The position numbers and the translations under genes were made by a program. A stretch of DNA of 64,000 nucleotides, taken from NCBI RefSeq assembly GCF_002234675.1, contig NC_019866.2:771083-835082 (forward strand). Reading direction: 5' to 3'. This document shows positions 38,277 to 58,372 of the stretch, in pieces; position 1 is the stretch's first letter, and every line of letters starts with the position of its first letter. The DNA comes from Oryzias latipes. Taxonomy: Eukaryota > Chordata > Actinopteri > Beloniformes > Adrianichthyidae. Under the pieces are notes generated by a model. It did no database searches and was not told the DNA's origin. It saw only the letters and a program-made list of their open reading frames with translations.

Positions 38277-39296
38277 CAGTGCTTCTCAGTTATTTTTTGC
38301 AAGGCCCCCCCTAGGAAAAAGAAAACGCCCCCCCCCCCCAACACACACACACACATTTGCTGCAGTGACAATATATTGGGTTAGTTTCTATATAAATGTT
38401 GTAAGTATAACTAAAATCTTTTAACATTAACAAAAGAAAAAAACAATTTAAATCCACTTTCAACAAATATTAACTTTATTTTGCCACAGAAACCCTGTTC
38501 TAGTCTAAAACAGAAAAGAAGCTTAAAGTGCCTGAAATAAAAAAATCTATCAGTATTTATTTAAACTAAAAACATTTTGACCAACTGAACCATTTGATGC
38601 AGAGAAAAATAATTCAATCAATAAATAACATTAAATTTAAATTGATCTGAAACATGAAAACAGCAGCACCAATAACATTTTTAGTCTGAAGAAATAGGTA
38701 AATACATTGTTCTGATTTATTTTCTAAATATTATTAAAATTAAATATTATATTATTTTTTTATGATGTCATAGAGTGCAGCTGTTTTCCTGCATCACCTG
38801 CTGTCTGTATGTCAAATACTGACACCAACTAAACCACAGACAGACAAAGAAAACATTGATGGAAAATAAAGACGTCATCAAAATGTCTACAATAGATCAT
38901 AAAGAATGACATTATTAGCATGAGCTGAGGAAACTGAAGGCCCAGAATGATCCTGGTGTTGCGCAATAGAGGCATCTCTCCGCGTGCCCGTTCCACCTCT
39001 CTGCCTGAGCCCACTACCCCTCCCCTCTCCTTCTCGCACACGCGTGTGACGGGAGCAGCTGCAGGGACGGCAGTCCACAGTTTCAGGCTGTTACAAACTC
39101 TGTGATATAAGAGATAAGAGGAAAACAACAGTGGAGCAGATTTTTTTCCAAGCACTGAGCCGCTGGCACAGCAGCCCCCCTTTTACGCCCTGAGCAACTG
39201 CCCGTATGACCTGTGCCTAAAACCGCTACTGCTGCACGCCCCCCCTTGCATCGCATCCCCTCAGGGGGGGGCGCGCCCCACTATTTGACATAACTG
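38277..39296. mobile_element. Third hAT-type element, about 1.0 kb
   Basis: Ends CAGTGCTTCTCAGTTA and ATTTGACATAACTG resemble degenerate hAT termini, next to C-rich/G-rich blocks (CCCCCCCTAGG, GGGGGGGCGCGCC). The flanking 8-mers CGTTAACC (38269-38276) and CGTCAACC (39297-39304) agree at 7 of 8 positions. The interior is AT-rich and encodes nothing clear. Confidence 0.72.
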
Positions 39297-39304
39297 CGTC
39301 AACC

Positions 39305-42300
39305 TGACCTTCAGTTGAGGATTCGTTGGAGTGCTGGTCCGACACACATGGTTTTTTCGATAATCTGGTTCTACAGTAGCTCTGATTGAGATCCTGGATG
39401 TGGTCTCAGGTGAGGGACAGTCCCCTGATGCTCCGTTCACACCACCCTTGCCAACGGGTGTTCAAGTGACCACTTCCAAATTCCACGTAAACGCACGCAA
39501 ACGTGCACTTCAGGCTTCCACGTTCAAAACTCTCGCGTTCACACGTTGCTACGCCAGTTTTTATGACCTTTTTTGGACTTTGAGAACAAAACACACGGCC
39601 TTTCATCAGGTGTTGAAAGTTTAACCAGTTGAACCTTGACCAATCAGAAACTAAGATTTGGTAGTGATGTATAGATGCCGTCCTTTTATTTCGTGGAAGG
39701 GCCGACTCTTTAAAACTGATCATTGAGGAGAAATGAATAATTGCGGTTTGTGTCCGGCTGGAATTCTTCGACACCGAGTCTTTCACGTTTTGGAATAGAG
39801 CTGTGAAAGAAAAAGCCTGGAGGCAGATTCACCAGATTTGCACCGCTTTGACATTTGACCCCCAAGCCTCTTCCAACTGTGAGGTCAAGCGCTGGTATGT
39901 GCTAAATGCTGACAGAGCGCTCAGGAACGCACAGCACATGTCGGGTGTGTTCTGGGTCCCTGTTGACCAGACAGGGTCCCAGCCTGACCTCCATCGGAGC
40001 TGCAGCAGGAAGCTGAAAGCTGGTGAGCAGCCTTTCTCCCTTGAGGAAGAGGAGGATGGACAGTCACCAGGATCCTCTGAGTCTCCAGCTGGAACTGCCT
40101 CTCAGGACGACTCGTCCCACTGCTGGAGGGCATTCCAGTCCACCTGGTTGCTGGTGGGACACCGGTCTTAGTATAAAGGGTCCAAGTGTGGTTGGGTGGA
40201 GCTGGTGTGTGCACGGGGAGGGGCTTGGGGGTGGAATTAGAGGGGAGGGGCTTGGGCTGGACTTTGTCATCTGTGGTTTTTTAGTGAGAGGCGTTTTGAA
40301 CTGATGGGCCCCGCCCATCAGGTGTTCCAAACAGGTCAAACAGGAAGTGGCTCCAAGAAGCTAAAATCCCCCAGACATCTATAGAGAAATAAACTTCAGT
40401 CATTCTGTTGGTCAGATGAACCGTTCTAGATCTGGTACCTTTTTGTAAACATTTTCTAGATAATCTTCATTTTTTTCATGATATTTCTCTGTAGTTTCAG
40501 TGATAAACTGACCAATCAGATGCCTCACTATAAGTGGGTGGAGCCTGCTGGCCGCACGTCCAACACTCAATACATTTGATTGATATATTTGACGTAGCCC
40601 GCTTCATGGGTAGGGGTGTGGCCTTCCAACAAGCTCACTCCTGATTGGTGAGAGTGGTTACCATGGAAACTCAAACTGACTTCTCTTGTTGTCTGGGTCT
40701 GACTAGCGGTGTACGGATCGTGAAAAAATGGCGACTAGATTGGCTTCATTTGGTTGGAGCTGGAATAAACCATTTCTATGAGGGGGGTGTCACACTCAGT
40801 CCAGTTCTCTGGTTCAGTCGGTGGTTCTGAATCTTCTGTGTGAGCCGGATGCTCTGTGTGTTTGAACGTTTTTCATTGAACTATTTTTTTGCAAATCTGA
40901 ACTAAAGAGAGTTTTTTTTGGGAACGTATTTCCTCTTGACGTCTCCTGTGAGTAGAGGAGGGTCAGAACTCACTGGTTGGTGGAACCACCAGGTTCTATG
41001 AGGAACAAGGAAATCTGGTTCTTGAAGGTCATCTGAGGTAATCGGGTTTCTAATCTGAAGACAGATGTCTTCTTTGAGTTTCTATTGATCTGATCAGACG
41101 GTTCAGTTATTTGCTGTGTGGCTCTGAGGGGTTCAAACGCAGGACGCTTGTCTCTCTGAAGTGGAAATCACGGTCAGAACAGGAATCAAATGGATCCTGT
41201 AAATCATAAATTTGGATTCAAAACATACATTTATGTTTCAACATAAACATAAAAAATGACGTATTGGTTTATTCTTGAAACATGTTTCATCTTCACATGA
41301 GTGGATTTTTCTGTTTCTGTTTGTTTGGCTTCTCCCTCCTCCAAAGCGGCCACAGGAGAGGCGTTTAAAGACCAGAAGGTGGGTGCGATTTTTGGGTTGC
41401 ACCGTCATTTTTTGGTTCTGATCCAAATGTTTATTCACTGGAAGTTTGTATCGTGTTCTGAAGGAAACCATCTCTCCTTCCTCTAAAGGAAGATTTGTGA
41501 CATTTACCACGATTCTGCAATTCACCTGCAAGGAGAACATGGCGCCATAAATACACAAAGACGACCTAAAAACACGCCTTCACTCATAAATCAGGACAGT
41601 ACAGTGGTGGATAAAACACCAAAGGTAAAGAACTAAAGGTTTTTGTAGTTTTTCGCTGCTTCCTGTCATGCTGTGAGTCTGAATCTCTGCAGCTTTTGGA
41701 CCAAATCCCAGTCGTAGATGTTTTTACCTCAGCGGTCACATCTGCATTCCGCTGTTTCTTACAGGACAGGTTGTGACCTCACCTGTCCGACTGCCACATC
41801 AGCCACGGCAGCCGCCTCACCTGTGACGCCACAGGTGGAACCAGTTGACCCGCACACCTAAATGACCTCAGCGCCTCAGCGTGTGAGATCTTCCCTCCGA
41901 GCACCTTCAGGTCTCCTGCAGCAGCTTCTCCTCTTCAGGCAGATCAAACGGGAAGAAACTTTGTAGATTTTCCATCTTCCCGCCATTTTGGAGTCAGATC
42001 CGAGCAGAAGATCCGTCAGCAGAGGCATGAAGCTGCAGGGCTGCAGGCAGGAGTGCGGCGGGGGCAAAAAGACTGCTGACGGGAGGAACCCAGGACAAAA
42101 CAGGGCTGGGGGGCCGTTCTCAGAGTACTGAGGAGAAAAAAAGTGCTAAACACACAAAAACAATAAATCATCAATCAGCTGATTAGACGCAGGAAAGAAA
42201 CCATTTGGAGCTTCAGTTACAGCCCTCCCTCCTGAAGGCAGCATGGGGGGGGGGTAGACCTGGGTGGGTGTCAAATTTGTCCGAGAGGACAGGAGGAGCT

Positions 42301-43795
42301 GAAAACCACCGTTCTGCATCAGAATGAGACTTTCATGAGGCCAGAGGAACCTGGACTGACGGCTGGAACTCAGTTGCTTTTCTCAGAGTCCTGTGGTTTT
42401 CTAGGAATGCCGCTCGGGAACAATTCAGGAGGTTTTACGAACTTATTACGGAATAACAAGAAACATCTATGCTGCTGGAATAACAGCCACGCCACGCCGC
42501 CATGACTCTGACAGGGCGGGGCCGGAGGAATGCCGAGGAGCAGATGGCCCACATGATGGTTCACGGATGAACCGGGTCACACAGACCCAGACAAAAACAT
42601 CTGGTCTTATATGTGACTTTTTTTTCTGAGGGCGATGTGTGTTTCTTTTTTTTGTTAATGTTTTTGTTTTGGTTTCCAGATTGTAACGTTGTTTTTGTTG
42701 TGAAGCATTTTGTGTTCCAAATGTGTGAAAAGTGTTGCATACTTGACATCAAATCTTACTCCTTCTATATTTGTATTTATACAACACATGTATTCATTCA
42801 AACTGAATCAAAGTCCATAACATGTGAAGTGAAAATCATTCAAATATCTTAAATAAAAAGTTTTAAGTTTTTTTTCCCAAACACGATTTCAGGAAACAGT
42901 GCTGTAAAGCAGTGTGTCGTCAGCATAGCTATGAAAACAAAGGCCACGCCTCCTGATGATGACCATAAGTGGCAGCCCACGTGTATATTCATTAAAAAAA
43001 ATTGATCCCTTGACCTATAAGAAGAACATATTCATAATCAATTTAAAGGTCTGGACTGTGATTTGTAATCCTCTTGTTGTTTACTATTACCTCCTTGTGA
43101 CATCATCAAAGGGTGTGACAGAAAGCGGGTTGTTCACGTTTAGCTGCGTATTGCTACACCTGGATGTGTGCATCATACATATATATGTCCTGAACTCAGA
43201 CAGGTTACTCCAGTGTTCTGCATTTCTGGGTTTTTGTGCACAATAAACATCTTTTTCGGCTGTAACAGCCCCCTGAAACAGCAGCTTGGACTAGAAAAGC
43301 CACAACCTTAACCTCAACCCTGAAGACGGATGAGAAGGTTGTCAAGGGAAGTCCAACCACCAAAACTGACTGACAGTGAGAGGATCTCAGTGACAGCAGA
43401 CTCCTCCAAGTCTGGACGTCCTTCAGGTCGTCAGAAAGGTCACCAGCGTCCAGCCCAACACGGATGGCAGCAACACAAGCTAACACAAGTTCTTTCACCC
43501 AGAAAGAGAAATGAAGCTACAAAATACTTTGGGAGCTGTTTGGTTGGCTGTGGGCACCTGACCTCTAGGCTGTAACACTTTGATCTATCTGTGAAATGGA
43601 GGTAGAACCAGTCCAGAACCGAACAGATCCGGAAACATCAGGACAGACAGAAGATTCCTCATCTGCTTGTTTTCCTCTTTGCTCTCTGAGCAGAGGAGCT
43701 GATTCTTCCAGACTCTAGTGGCGAACCGGCGTCTGAATGTGCTGCAGGATAAGGGCGGGAACAGTTTAAGGTGTGTTGTCTCATGTGTCTGACAG
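39305..43795. other. 4.5-kb intergenic stretch, no gene recognised
   Basis: Only short frames without motifs. G-rich patches (40200-40260, 42245-42255) and AT-rich stretches occur. A block at 39420-39550 rich in ACGTTCACACG-like words may be an old repeat, but I could not define its ends. Confidence 0.4.
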
Positions 43796-43800
43796 GAGCT

Positions 43801-43843
43801 GATAAAAGGGCCGGTCGGCAGCAGGTGGACTCACCACAACATC
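43801..43843 (+). promoter_or_regulatory. TATA-like box and short leader of the serine protease gene
   Basis: GATAAAAGG at 43801-43809 lies about 35-43 bases before the start codon at 43844. That would give a very short 5' leader with a start near 43830. Position fits a core promoter, but the box is not a perfect TATA. Confidence 0.45.
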
Positions 43844-50849
<7,006 letters not shown>

Positions 50850-51954
50850 GAGCTTTAAAGAAGCTCTCCAGGACGCACAGAAACTCTGGGTCAGAACCTG
50901 CAAAGAAGTTCACTTTAGATGAAAAACCCTTGAAAAAGCTTAGTGTCACATTTTCGTCTTATTCTGTAGTTTGGTTCCAGAACATTCAGAGACTTATTTT
51001 CTATGAAAGAAAACCAGAAGACGGGAGAGCAGAAGACAAATCTGACCAACAGAAAACATCCTCCAGTCCATGTTTCAGGATTGTCCTGTAAAGTCAATCC
51101 AACTATGTTCCAGATGTCTAACAGGGTTCTGGGTTCAGTTCTGGATAACCAAACACCTTAGAAATGTTAAAACGATTGTAATTCCTCAGAGATCTTTGAT
51201 TGAGGCTGAAGGCTTCACATTATTATCTGAATATCTAAAAACAGGAACTTTAATAGAATCACAGTGAATTCAGTTTGGTTTTAATTTTTCTAATGAACTA
51301 CATTTTAATTACAAAAATTCTTATTCGTTTCCAGAAACCTGTTGTGTTCAGTTTGTCCCTCTTGAGCTTCTGTACAGAAATGAATCCTACTTTTCTCTGA
51401 TGTGGGTGTAAATGAAGGGAATGTGCTTTTAGCAGGAATGTCTGCACTGATGAAGTCTGTGAACTCAGGAGCAGCTTTGCTGATCCATGAAACTTTCTGC
51501 TCTTTCACTTTGTTTTTCTGCTTATAATTTTAGTTCTGGATGTTTTACTTTTATGATTTATTCCTAAGGAATTTCAGTCATCGCTGCAAACGTGTCATCT
51601 CTTGGACTTAAAGATGTTTGTGGTTGAAGGACCAAACTCTGTTTCTTATTTCTTCCTGTATTGATTTTAAAGACAAAACATTCAAATAAATCCAGTTTTT
51701 GAACTTCTGGGGCTTTGATGGAAAGTTCTTCTGAGAGTGAGTCATGTTTAGGAGAGGACAACCCAAACCCATCTCAGCAGTGCATTATGGGAGTTTGGGG
51801 TCTGGGGAGACTTACTGTCCAGACAGAACTCAGGCTGGACTCAGATGCAGAGTTTAGAGCTTTTAATTCCAGGTAAAGGCTTTTGCTGTGGCACGGGATA
51901 AAGGAACACTCAGACTATTTAAGACACAACAGAAGGCTGACAAGACATGACGCT

Positions 51955-52140
51955 TACTGAGGGCTGTCCGGTCTCTGTATGACCAGCAGGAGATGGTTTG
52001 CATTGCTGGCAGTAAGTCGGTTCCTGGTGGATGTTGGATTCTGACAGGGCTGCCTCTTATCCCCAGTTCTGTTCATGGTCTTTACTGAAAGAGTTTCTTG
52101 GTGCAGCCAAAGGCTGGAGGGGGTCTGGATGGGGTTAGGG
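51955..52140 (+). pseudogene. LINE reverse-transcriptase fragment
   Basis: The plus strand reads RAVRSLYDQQEMVCIAGSKS, then after a frame change QGCLLSPVLFMV and SQRLEGV. This is the palm-domain region of a fish LINE RT (pattern QGCPLSPVLF). Stops and a frameshift interrupt it. Its ends are not defined. Confidence 0.65.
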
Positions 52141-52149
52141 TTACAGAGC

Positions 52150-52614
52150 CCTACCAGCCCTGGGAACGCCCCAGGGTCCCCTGAGAGGAATTGGATGGAG
52201 AGAGGGACGTGTTAAACATGGTTTGATACCAAAACGGAGCAAAGGCACAGACTGGGAGGCAGTCTGCAGTCAGAACATACCATCTCTTGTTAATTGGTGC
52301 AGCTGCAGTTTCAATAGGCAATGAATGGGGAGAACACCCATTGGACAATCAATCTGTTAACATCCCCAGTTGCTCACATATTATTTACAATCATCATGGA
52401 AACCAAAACTGCATCACATCTTGGTTTAACTATGACCAAAAAAAGAATGTTTTAAAGGTAAGTAGCTTTAGTTTAGTAGCTGGTTTAGTCATCAAATCAG
52501 CAACCATCTGATCTGTTGGACAATACTGCAAAAACACTTCACCATTGTTTACAGTTGATCTCACAAAATGATATTTCATATCAACATGCTTGCATGTCTG
52601 TCTATTTACAGGAT
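52150..52614 (-). pseudogene. Ty1/copia pol C-terminus and candidate 3' LTR start
   Basis: Minus-strand codons give PVNRQTCKHVDMKYHFVR, then VFLQYCPTDQMVADLMTKP, the end of the copia RNase H domain. About 70 bases beyond, a purine-rich CAACTGGGGA is followed by TGTTAACAGATTG at 52362, a plausible polypurine tract and LTR start. The other part of the same pol lies at 58373-58810; a LINE separates them. The LTR end is not resolved. Confidence 0.75.
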
Positions 52615-53310
52615 ACTTTTTTATTTCTATATATTTATTTCTTATTTTTTTGGACGAGTGAAAACAAGTGTAGAATAACAAAATAAGACAAAAACAAGAA
52701 AATTATAAAGACAAAAAAAAATTATAGAAACAACACAAGTCAAAAAGGGAGTGAGAAGAAGAAAAATGCTATTAACTCTCACCCCCTTTACCTTAAGTCC
52801 TTACTTTCCTACTAAACCCAGAAAGTCCACCATCAAAGTCCACGGCCCTACCCAAGTGTAGATACGGTTACAGCTGCACATGCAGTTCTTATTTCCAAAA
52901 AACACACAAATTAATAACAAAACATATTTTATAAGTATGCAGATTTACAAATGCTGATGTTCTGTATTGTTTTGTATTTGTACATATTTATCAATGATCA
53001 TATTTATGTATTTATACTTAAATTCTGTTATGTTGGACATTGTTTCAAGTATTTACTGGTTCTGTTCCACAACTTCACTCCACAAACTGAAACACAAAAT
53101 CTTTTTTTATTTGTATGAGAAATGTTTTTTTCCCCACAAAAGTGTATTTTGTCGTCTCTTTCTAATCTAATAAATAACCTTCCTCGGTAATAACTTGTTT
53201 TCAGCCTTGAATATTATTTGAGCTTTACAGTACTCTACTAGATCATAGAATTTAAGTACTTTTGATTGAATGAATAATTTGTGTGCTCAAGGTAACTGAC
53301 TGTGTGTGAT

Positions 53311-55925
53311 TCATATTGCTCTCTTCTGAAGTATTGAAAGTGAATGTAACGTTGTTAGTGGTTCCCCCAAACCTACACAATAAGAAAAACATGTTAAGAC
53401 CAACGTACAGAATACCATGTGGAGTGATTTGTGGTCCAGAACCAGTTTAGCTTTATTCATCACAGAAATACTTCTGGATAGTTTAGTTTGTAAGTACCGA
53501 ATACGTGGTTTCCAGGCTAGTTTTTCATCAATTATGACCCCAAGAAATTTATTTTCATAAATTCTTTCAAGTTTTACACCAAGTATGTGCATGTCAATGT
53601 TAATGTTTTTACAATTATGTTGACCAAAAACATCTTTTTTTTTTAACCCTTGTGCTATCCTAGATGACCCCCCCCCCCCCCCCCCCTTCCATTGAGGTGT
53701 TCTCCCTACCATGACAAAGGTGGATAAAGGTGGAAAGATTTCATGTAATCCATGGACACCAGTGAAGATCACAAATCATTGAAGAAAAAAGGTTCAGAGC
53801 ACTGTCTAGTGGGTCTAGATGACCCAACTCCCAATGGTAAAGTGCCTATAGGCACTTTACTTTACCAAATTTAGTGAAAGTTTATTTACATCAAACCACA
53901 GCTTCAGTTTTTCCATCTCCTTCTTAACAATTTCTATGAGTTGCTGCAGATCATCCCCATCACAAAAACATTTGTGTCGTCAGCAAATAAAACCAACCAT
54001 AATGTATTAGAAACCTTAAATAAATCATTTATATATAAAATAAATAATATTGGTCCCAGAAATAACCCCTGAGGGACACCACAAACAATGTCCAAACATT
54101 TGGAACAAGCACCTTCAACCTTTACAAACTGCTTTCTGTCGCTCCAATAGGTTCTGATCCAGTCTAACATTAACCCCCTAGTGCCATACCGTTCCAATGT
54201 ATTAATTAATAGACAGTGGTTAATTGTGTCGAAAGCTTTTTTTAAATCAATAAATACACCGATTACATGTTTTTTCGTATCAATTTCATTTGTTATATTT
54301 TCTATTACATTCATCAGGGCCAGTGATGTTGATCTATTTGATCTGAACCCATTCTGTCCTTCGTCCAGTATCTTGTGCTTTTCGATGAAAGAGTTTAATC
54401 GGCTTATGAACATTTTTTCTACTATCTTCGATAACTGTGGTAACATAGAACCTGGCCTATATATCAATGCCATTAACATCAGTAGAGAGTTTACCCTTCA
54501 TTCCTCTCACTGTCAATAATATTTAATTTTCAGTTACTGCGTCAAGAACCACTGAACTGGGATTTCTGTCAATTAATATTTGCACATCCTTTCCAAATGT
54601 TCTTTGATCCGGGATTAATTTTTTCTAATTCAGGTCCCACGTTTACAAAAAAATCATTAAATCTTTTAGCAATATCCTCCATTTGATCTATTTCTTTGTA
54701 CTTACTAATAAAATACTTTGGATAGGAGTCTTCCTTGTTAGAATATTATTAAGTATTCCCCATGTTTTTTTTAAAGTACTTTTGTTTTCCTCTAAATGTT
54801 TTCCATAATATTCCTTCTTCCATGTTCTTATGATCTGCGTTAATTTATTTTTGTATTTTTTATATTTAATTTCAACCCCCTTTGGTTCTTTTTTTAAGTA
54901 GTTTTTATAAAGGGTAATCTTTTATTTGCATGCAATTTGCAATCCTTTTGTAATCTATGGACAATGGAAATACTTTAACTGGACAATGTTTTTCAAACAA
55001 CGAACCAAATATCAGTAAAAAATACTCATAAGCCTCATCAACAGTTTCTTTCTGATAAATTGCATCCCAATTATGCTCAAGTAGTTCAGCTTTAAATGTA
55101 TTGATGAATGTTTCTGTTTTAATTCTTCTGTATCCCATTGAGAAATGCAACCTGTGGTTGACATAAATACTGTCATTTACTGTGAAAACTGGAAGATGGC
55201 CACTGATTTCATTAATTAGCAACCCATTAACCGTTTTATTTTCAATATCATTGGAGAATATATTATCAATTGATGTTGCACAACTTGCAGTTATCCTACT
55301 TGGTTTTGTAATTCTTGGAAATAAGCAAATACTGTACATGGTATTAATAAATTCCTCAACTGCTTTAATCTTATGAGGATTCAAAAGGTCAATGTTAAAA
55401 TCCCCACATATAAACATTACCTTATTTTTATCCACAAACATTTTCTCCATCTAGCCTGTAAACATATCCATATTTGAGCCAGGTGTTCTGTAAATACAAC
55501 TGACATATATTTTTGATTTTCTTGAGATTTCAATTGTTAAACATTCAAGCATATTGTCAACAACAGCCGTCATGCTGGTCACTACTCTGAAATGCAGAGT
55601 TTGATTCACATATAGAGCAACTCCTCCACCACCTTTGTTTAGTCTATTGGAATATCTGAGTTCATAACCCTCCAAATTAAAGTTTTCAACTCCCTTCTCT
55701 GCATCATGTTTCTGAAATTGCTTTCACACTAAATCGTTGTGAAAAATTACACAAGTATTCCTTAATGTTGTCAACATTTGCATTCATGTTCCTGCTATTG
55801 AAATAAACAAGTGAAAACTTATCTTTACATTCAATGTTCAAGTTATATTGCACGTCAGTGTAGTAAGTGCAATAATCTGTGATGGCAGAAAAGAAATGCT
55901 TGATTGGGTCAATGTCATTTTCCAT
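53311..55925 (-). pseudogene. CR1-group LINE ORF2 (endonuclease + RT), multiply broken
   Basis: In order on the minus strand: an N-terminal stretch with LVYFNSRN (55925-55704), endonuclease pieces with GGGGVALYVN and CIYRTPGSN (55675-55451), GDFNIDLLN, SIDNIFSND and SGHLPVF (55450-54905). RT follows with FRSNRSTSLAL, VFIDLKKAFDTINH, CGVPQG and FADDTNVFV (54479-53934), then YENKFLGVIIDEKLAWK and LSILQKRAI (to 53311). The frame changes several times and a small element interrupts it, so no protein can be made. Confidence 0.8.
53647..53848. mobile_element. Small inverted-repeat element, truncated copy in the LINE RT
   Basis: Starts CCCTTGTGCTATCCTAG, then a long C run, and shares its body with 35810-37724 in inverted order. 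Its right end lacks the inverted terminus and runs into a perfect 24-bp palindrome (53837-53860). It keeps the CACTGTCTAGTGGGTCTAG stretch uninterrupted, the empty site for both hAT insertions at 35.9-37.6 kb. Confidence 0.8.
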
Positions 55926-55993
55926 GTCCTGTAAATTGTGATCAGTGAAATTCCATTCTTAATCGGTCAGAATAAGAACTTCTGTTTTGGGTA

Positions 55994-57665
55994 TGGGATT
56001 ACATTTCTGCAATTAATTAAAGGGCGTAAAGACAACTGAGCAGGCGTATTTAGGAACTGAGTGAGTGAACCTCACAACCGCGCTGGCGCAATTCTAACTA
56101 AGCGACTCCGTATTTCACAATTGCACGGCTGCAATCCTAACTGAGCAATGATCCTGCTCGGTCAATTCTCTTTTGCGCGCTCACCTGGATTTACGCCCAG
56201 TGTTAAGGGGGCTTTTTTGTCACTTGGGGGCAGGAACCTTTCTGGTTGATCTGATTGGCTAAAATTTGCATGCCAAGCAGCGGGGCGGGACTTTCATTTT
56301 GGGTCTTTAATAGAAATCGAACGGCTATGACGTGGATTAAAAGCATTAAAACGGTAACAAATGCAGTGAATTTCACATGAGAAAAACTTACAGCACAAAA
56401 AAACCCGCTGCACTTTTTTACCTTAGTTTTGGGTTGTTGGTTAATGTTTTAATTCACGTCACATCCGCGTTTTTTTCTATGAATGCCTCTAACAGGTGAG
56501 AGGGGGGGCGAACAAGTTTGACACAATGAGCTGACATTTCTAACTGTGATAGTCTAAGAGCCACACCACACACTGAGCTGCCAGACACACACACACACAA
56601 ACACACAATTAAAGCCATGTTATTTCCCATAACCCCTCCTCTCCTTAAAATACAACAGCACTGGATTAAACGGGGCCGTTTCAGTTTAGTGTTTTTTCTG
56701 TATTTAACGTTAACACACATACCAGTGAAACGTGCACGCTGGTGTGTGTTTAAAAAGCCAGCGAGCGCAAAACTGAGTTGGTTGTGATTTATTTTTTCAG
56801 TCATCAATCAGTATTTAAAATCCATCAACGTCCTCATCTTCTGCATCTGAAACAGCTGGACTACATCTCTATCAAACCCGCCGGCTTCCCTTTCCTCATC
56901 ATCAGCGTCCGTCTCTTTGCTTTACGGCTCCAAGGAACAGTGACAGCAGACACTTCAGGCCAAGTTTAAGTCCTGCAGTCCCAAAGTGTGGCGTAACTCG
57001 CCCGTTGCTGCGTCCCGGTAAGGGGGGAGGATGGACAGGTTTTCACGGTCATCTGCTGGAGGTAGCAGCGCTCAGCCTCAAGTCGATCTTCCAACACAGG
57101 CCTTTCCTTATCCGCGGAAACTCAGCTGCTGCTGCGTCTTCTTGTCTTGTCGGAGTTGGTTTTCCAGCGTTCTCACTTGTGAACCATGGATTCATCATTT
57201 TAAATTATCTGGCAGCTGAGGTTCGATAAGTAGAATGATCTTCACAGATTCGGACTTCCTGCTTCAATAACTCTTCTGATAAACATTCAAATGTGTCAGC
57301 AAGTATCTCAGTCCTTTTGTATTAACACAGAGAGTGAACCACAAATGCATTTCAAAGGAAAAAGATAGTTGTTTTGCCTTTTAATCTGAATTGTTCGCCT
57401 GAATGCAGACGTGCAGCAGCCGGCTGCCAAGGGACCGTCAACAAAGTGCAACCTCTGTGAACTGTGAAACACCATTCTGTAAAAATCAATAATCAATAAT
57501 CACAAGATCACTGCTCAGTTAGGATTGCAGCCGTGCAATTGTGAAATACAGGGTCGCTTAGTTAGAATTGCGCCAGCGCGGTTGTGAGGTTCACTCACTC
57601 AGTTCCTAAATATGCCCGCTCAGTTGTCTTTACGCCCTTTAATTAATGGCAGAAATGTAATCCCA
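55994..57665. mobile_element. 1.67-kb foldback element flanked by TA
   Basis: Arms of about 158 bp (55994-56151 and 57508-57665) are near-perfect inverted repeats starting TGGGATTACATTTCTGC. TA flanks both ends (55992-55993, 57666-57667). The interior has no recognisable transposase; a 117-codon minus frame (56454-56807) and short plus frames near 57005-57230 lack motifs. A TA target suggests Tc1/mariner-type mobilisation. Confidence 0.82.
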
Positions 57666-57789
57666 TATTTGTGTTCTTGGTGTTGACGGTTGAGGTTGTG
57701 TTGACATTTGTCCTGAGGAATAGTGCAGTGTCAGTGTGTTACCTCATTTTCCAGAAGGTTCAGAAATATCAGATGACATTTAGTATTTG

Positions 57790-58260
57790 TCCAGATCCTT
57801 GATGTTCCTGATCAAAACCACCTTAGCTTCCTCTGGGCTCCCATTCAGCTTGATGAACACTTTACAGTTAGTTGTCCAGGTGTTTGTATTTTTCTGCTTT
57901 TCTTCAGGTAAGGTGCTTGTTTAGTGATGTCAGCATTGTGTTTTGTAAGATGCTCGTTTACAGAAACGTCTGTTCCTCTCAGCTTTCTGCCTTGTTTGAG
58001 CAGAGCAGTCTTTTGCTTTCTGTTGACTAACCTCTTGATAATGGCTGGTTTATCCTTCGCACTTTTTCTAGGCAAAGTATGGCAAACCTCGACGCCGTCA
58101 CAGTCCAGCTGGATTCCTTTCTTCCATAGAAAACCCACAACAATCCACAACAATCCTCTGGTCTTGCTCTGGCTTCTGGACCCGCCAAACCTTCACCTCC
58201 TCGATGGAGTCCAGAATGCCTTTTTGCTGTGACCTGACAGCAGAAATATCCTCTGCAAGG
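57790..58260 (-). pseudogene. CR1-group LINE ORF1 fragment
   Basis: The minus strand reads RKSAKDKPAIIKRLVNRKQK, then KGRKL-like codons, VSVNEHLTKHNADI and YLKKSRKIQ, typical of the C-terminal nucleic-acid-binding half of LINE ORF1 proteins. A stop closes the frame at 57845, but MGAQRKLRW continues beyond it. Confidence 0.65.
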
Positions 58261-58372
58261 AAATCAAATCAATCGGTTATAGCCTTCTTCGGCTGTCTGG
58301 GTTTTTTGGGGACCCATTTGCGTCAGCCTCTGGTGGACGCCACGCCGGGCTGTGGTGAATGCCGCGCCGGGC

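Larger units (their letters stand above)
52615..58372 (-). mobile_element. CR1-group LINE inserted in copia pol, itself interrupted twice
   Basis: The insertion breaks copia between ALAKN (58373 side) and PVNRQ (52614 side). ORF1 is near 57790-58260 and ORF2 at 53311-55925. Nested insertions are a 1.67-kb foldback (55994-57665) between ORF1 and ORF2, and a ~0.2-kb inverted-repeat element (53647-53848) in the RT. Removing them leaves about 3.9 kb, close to full length for such LINEs. Its 3' side at 52615 ends in an A-rich tail. The clade within the CR1/Jockey group is not certain. Confidence 0.75.

Noticed and set aside
39420..39560. Possible transposon end with ACGTTCACACG words
   Set aside because: No matching inverted partner or target duplication found in the neighbouring sequence.
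53680..53700. Long C run as a G-quadruplex regulator
   Set aside because: Sits within a dead mobile element; homopolymer length is also prone to assembly error.
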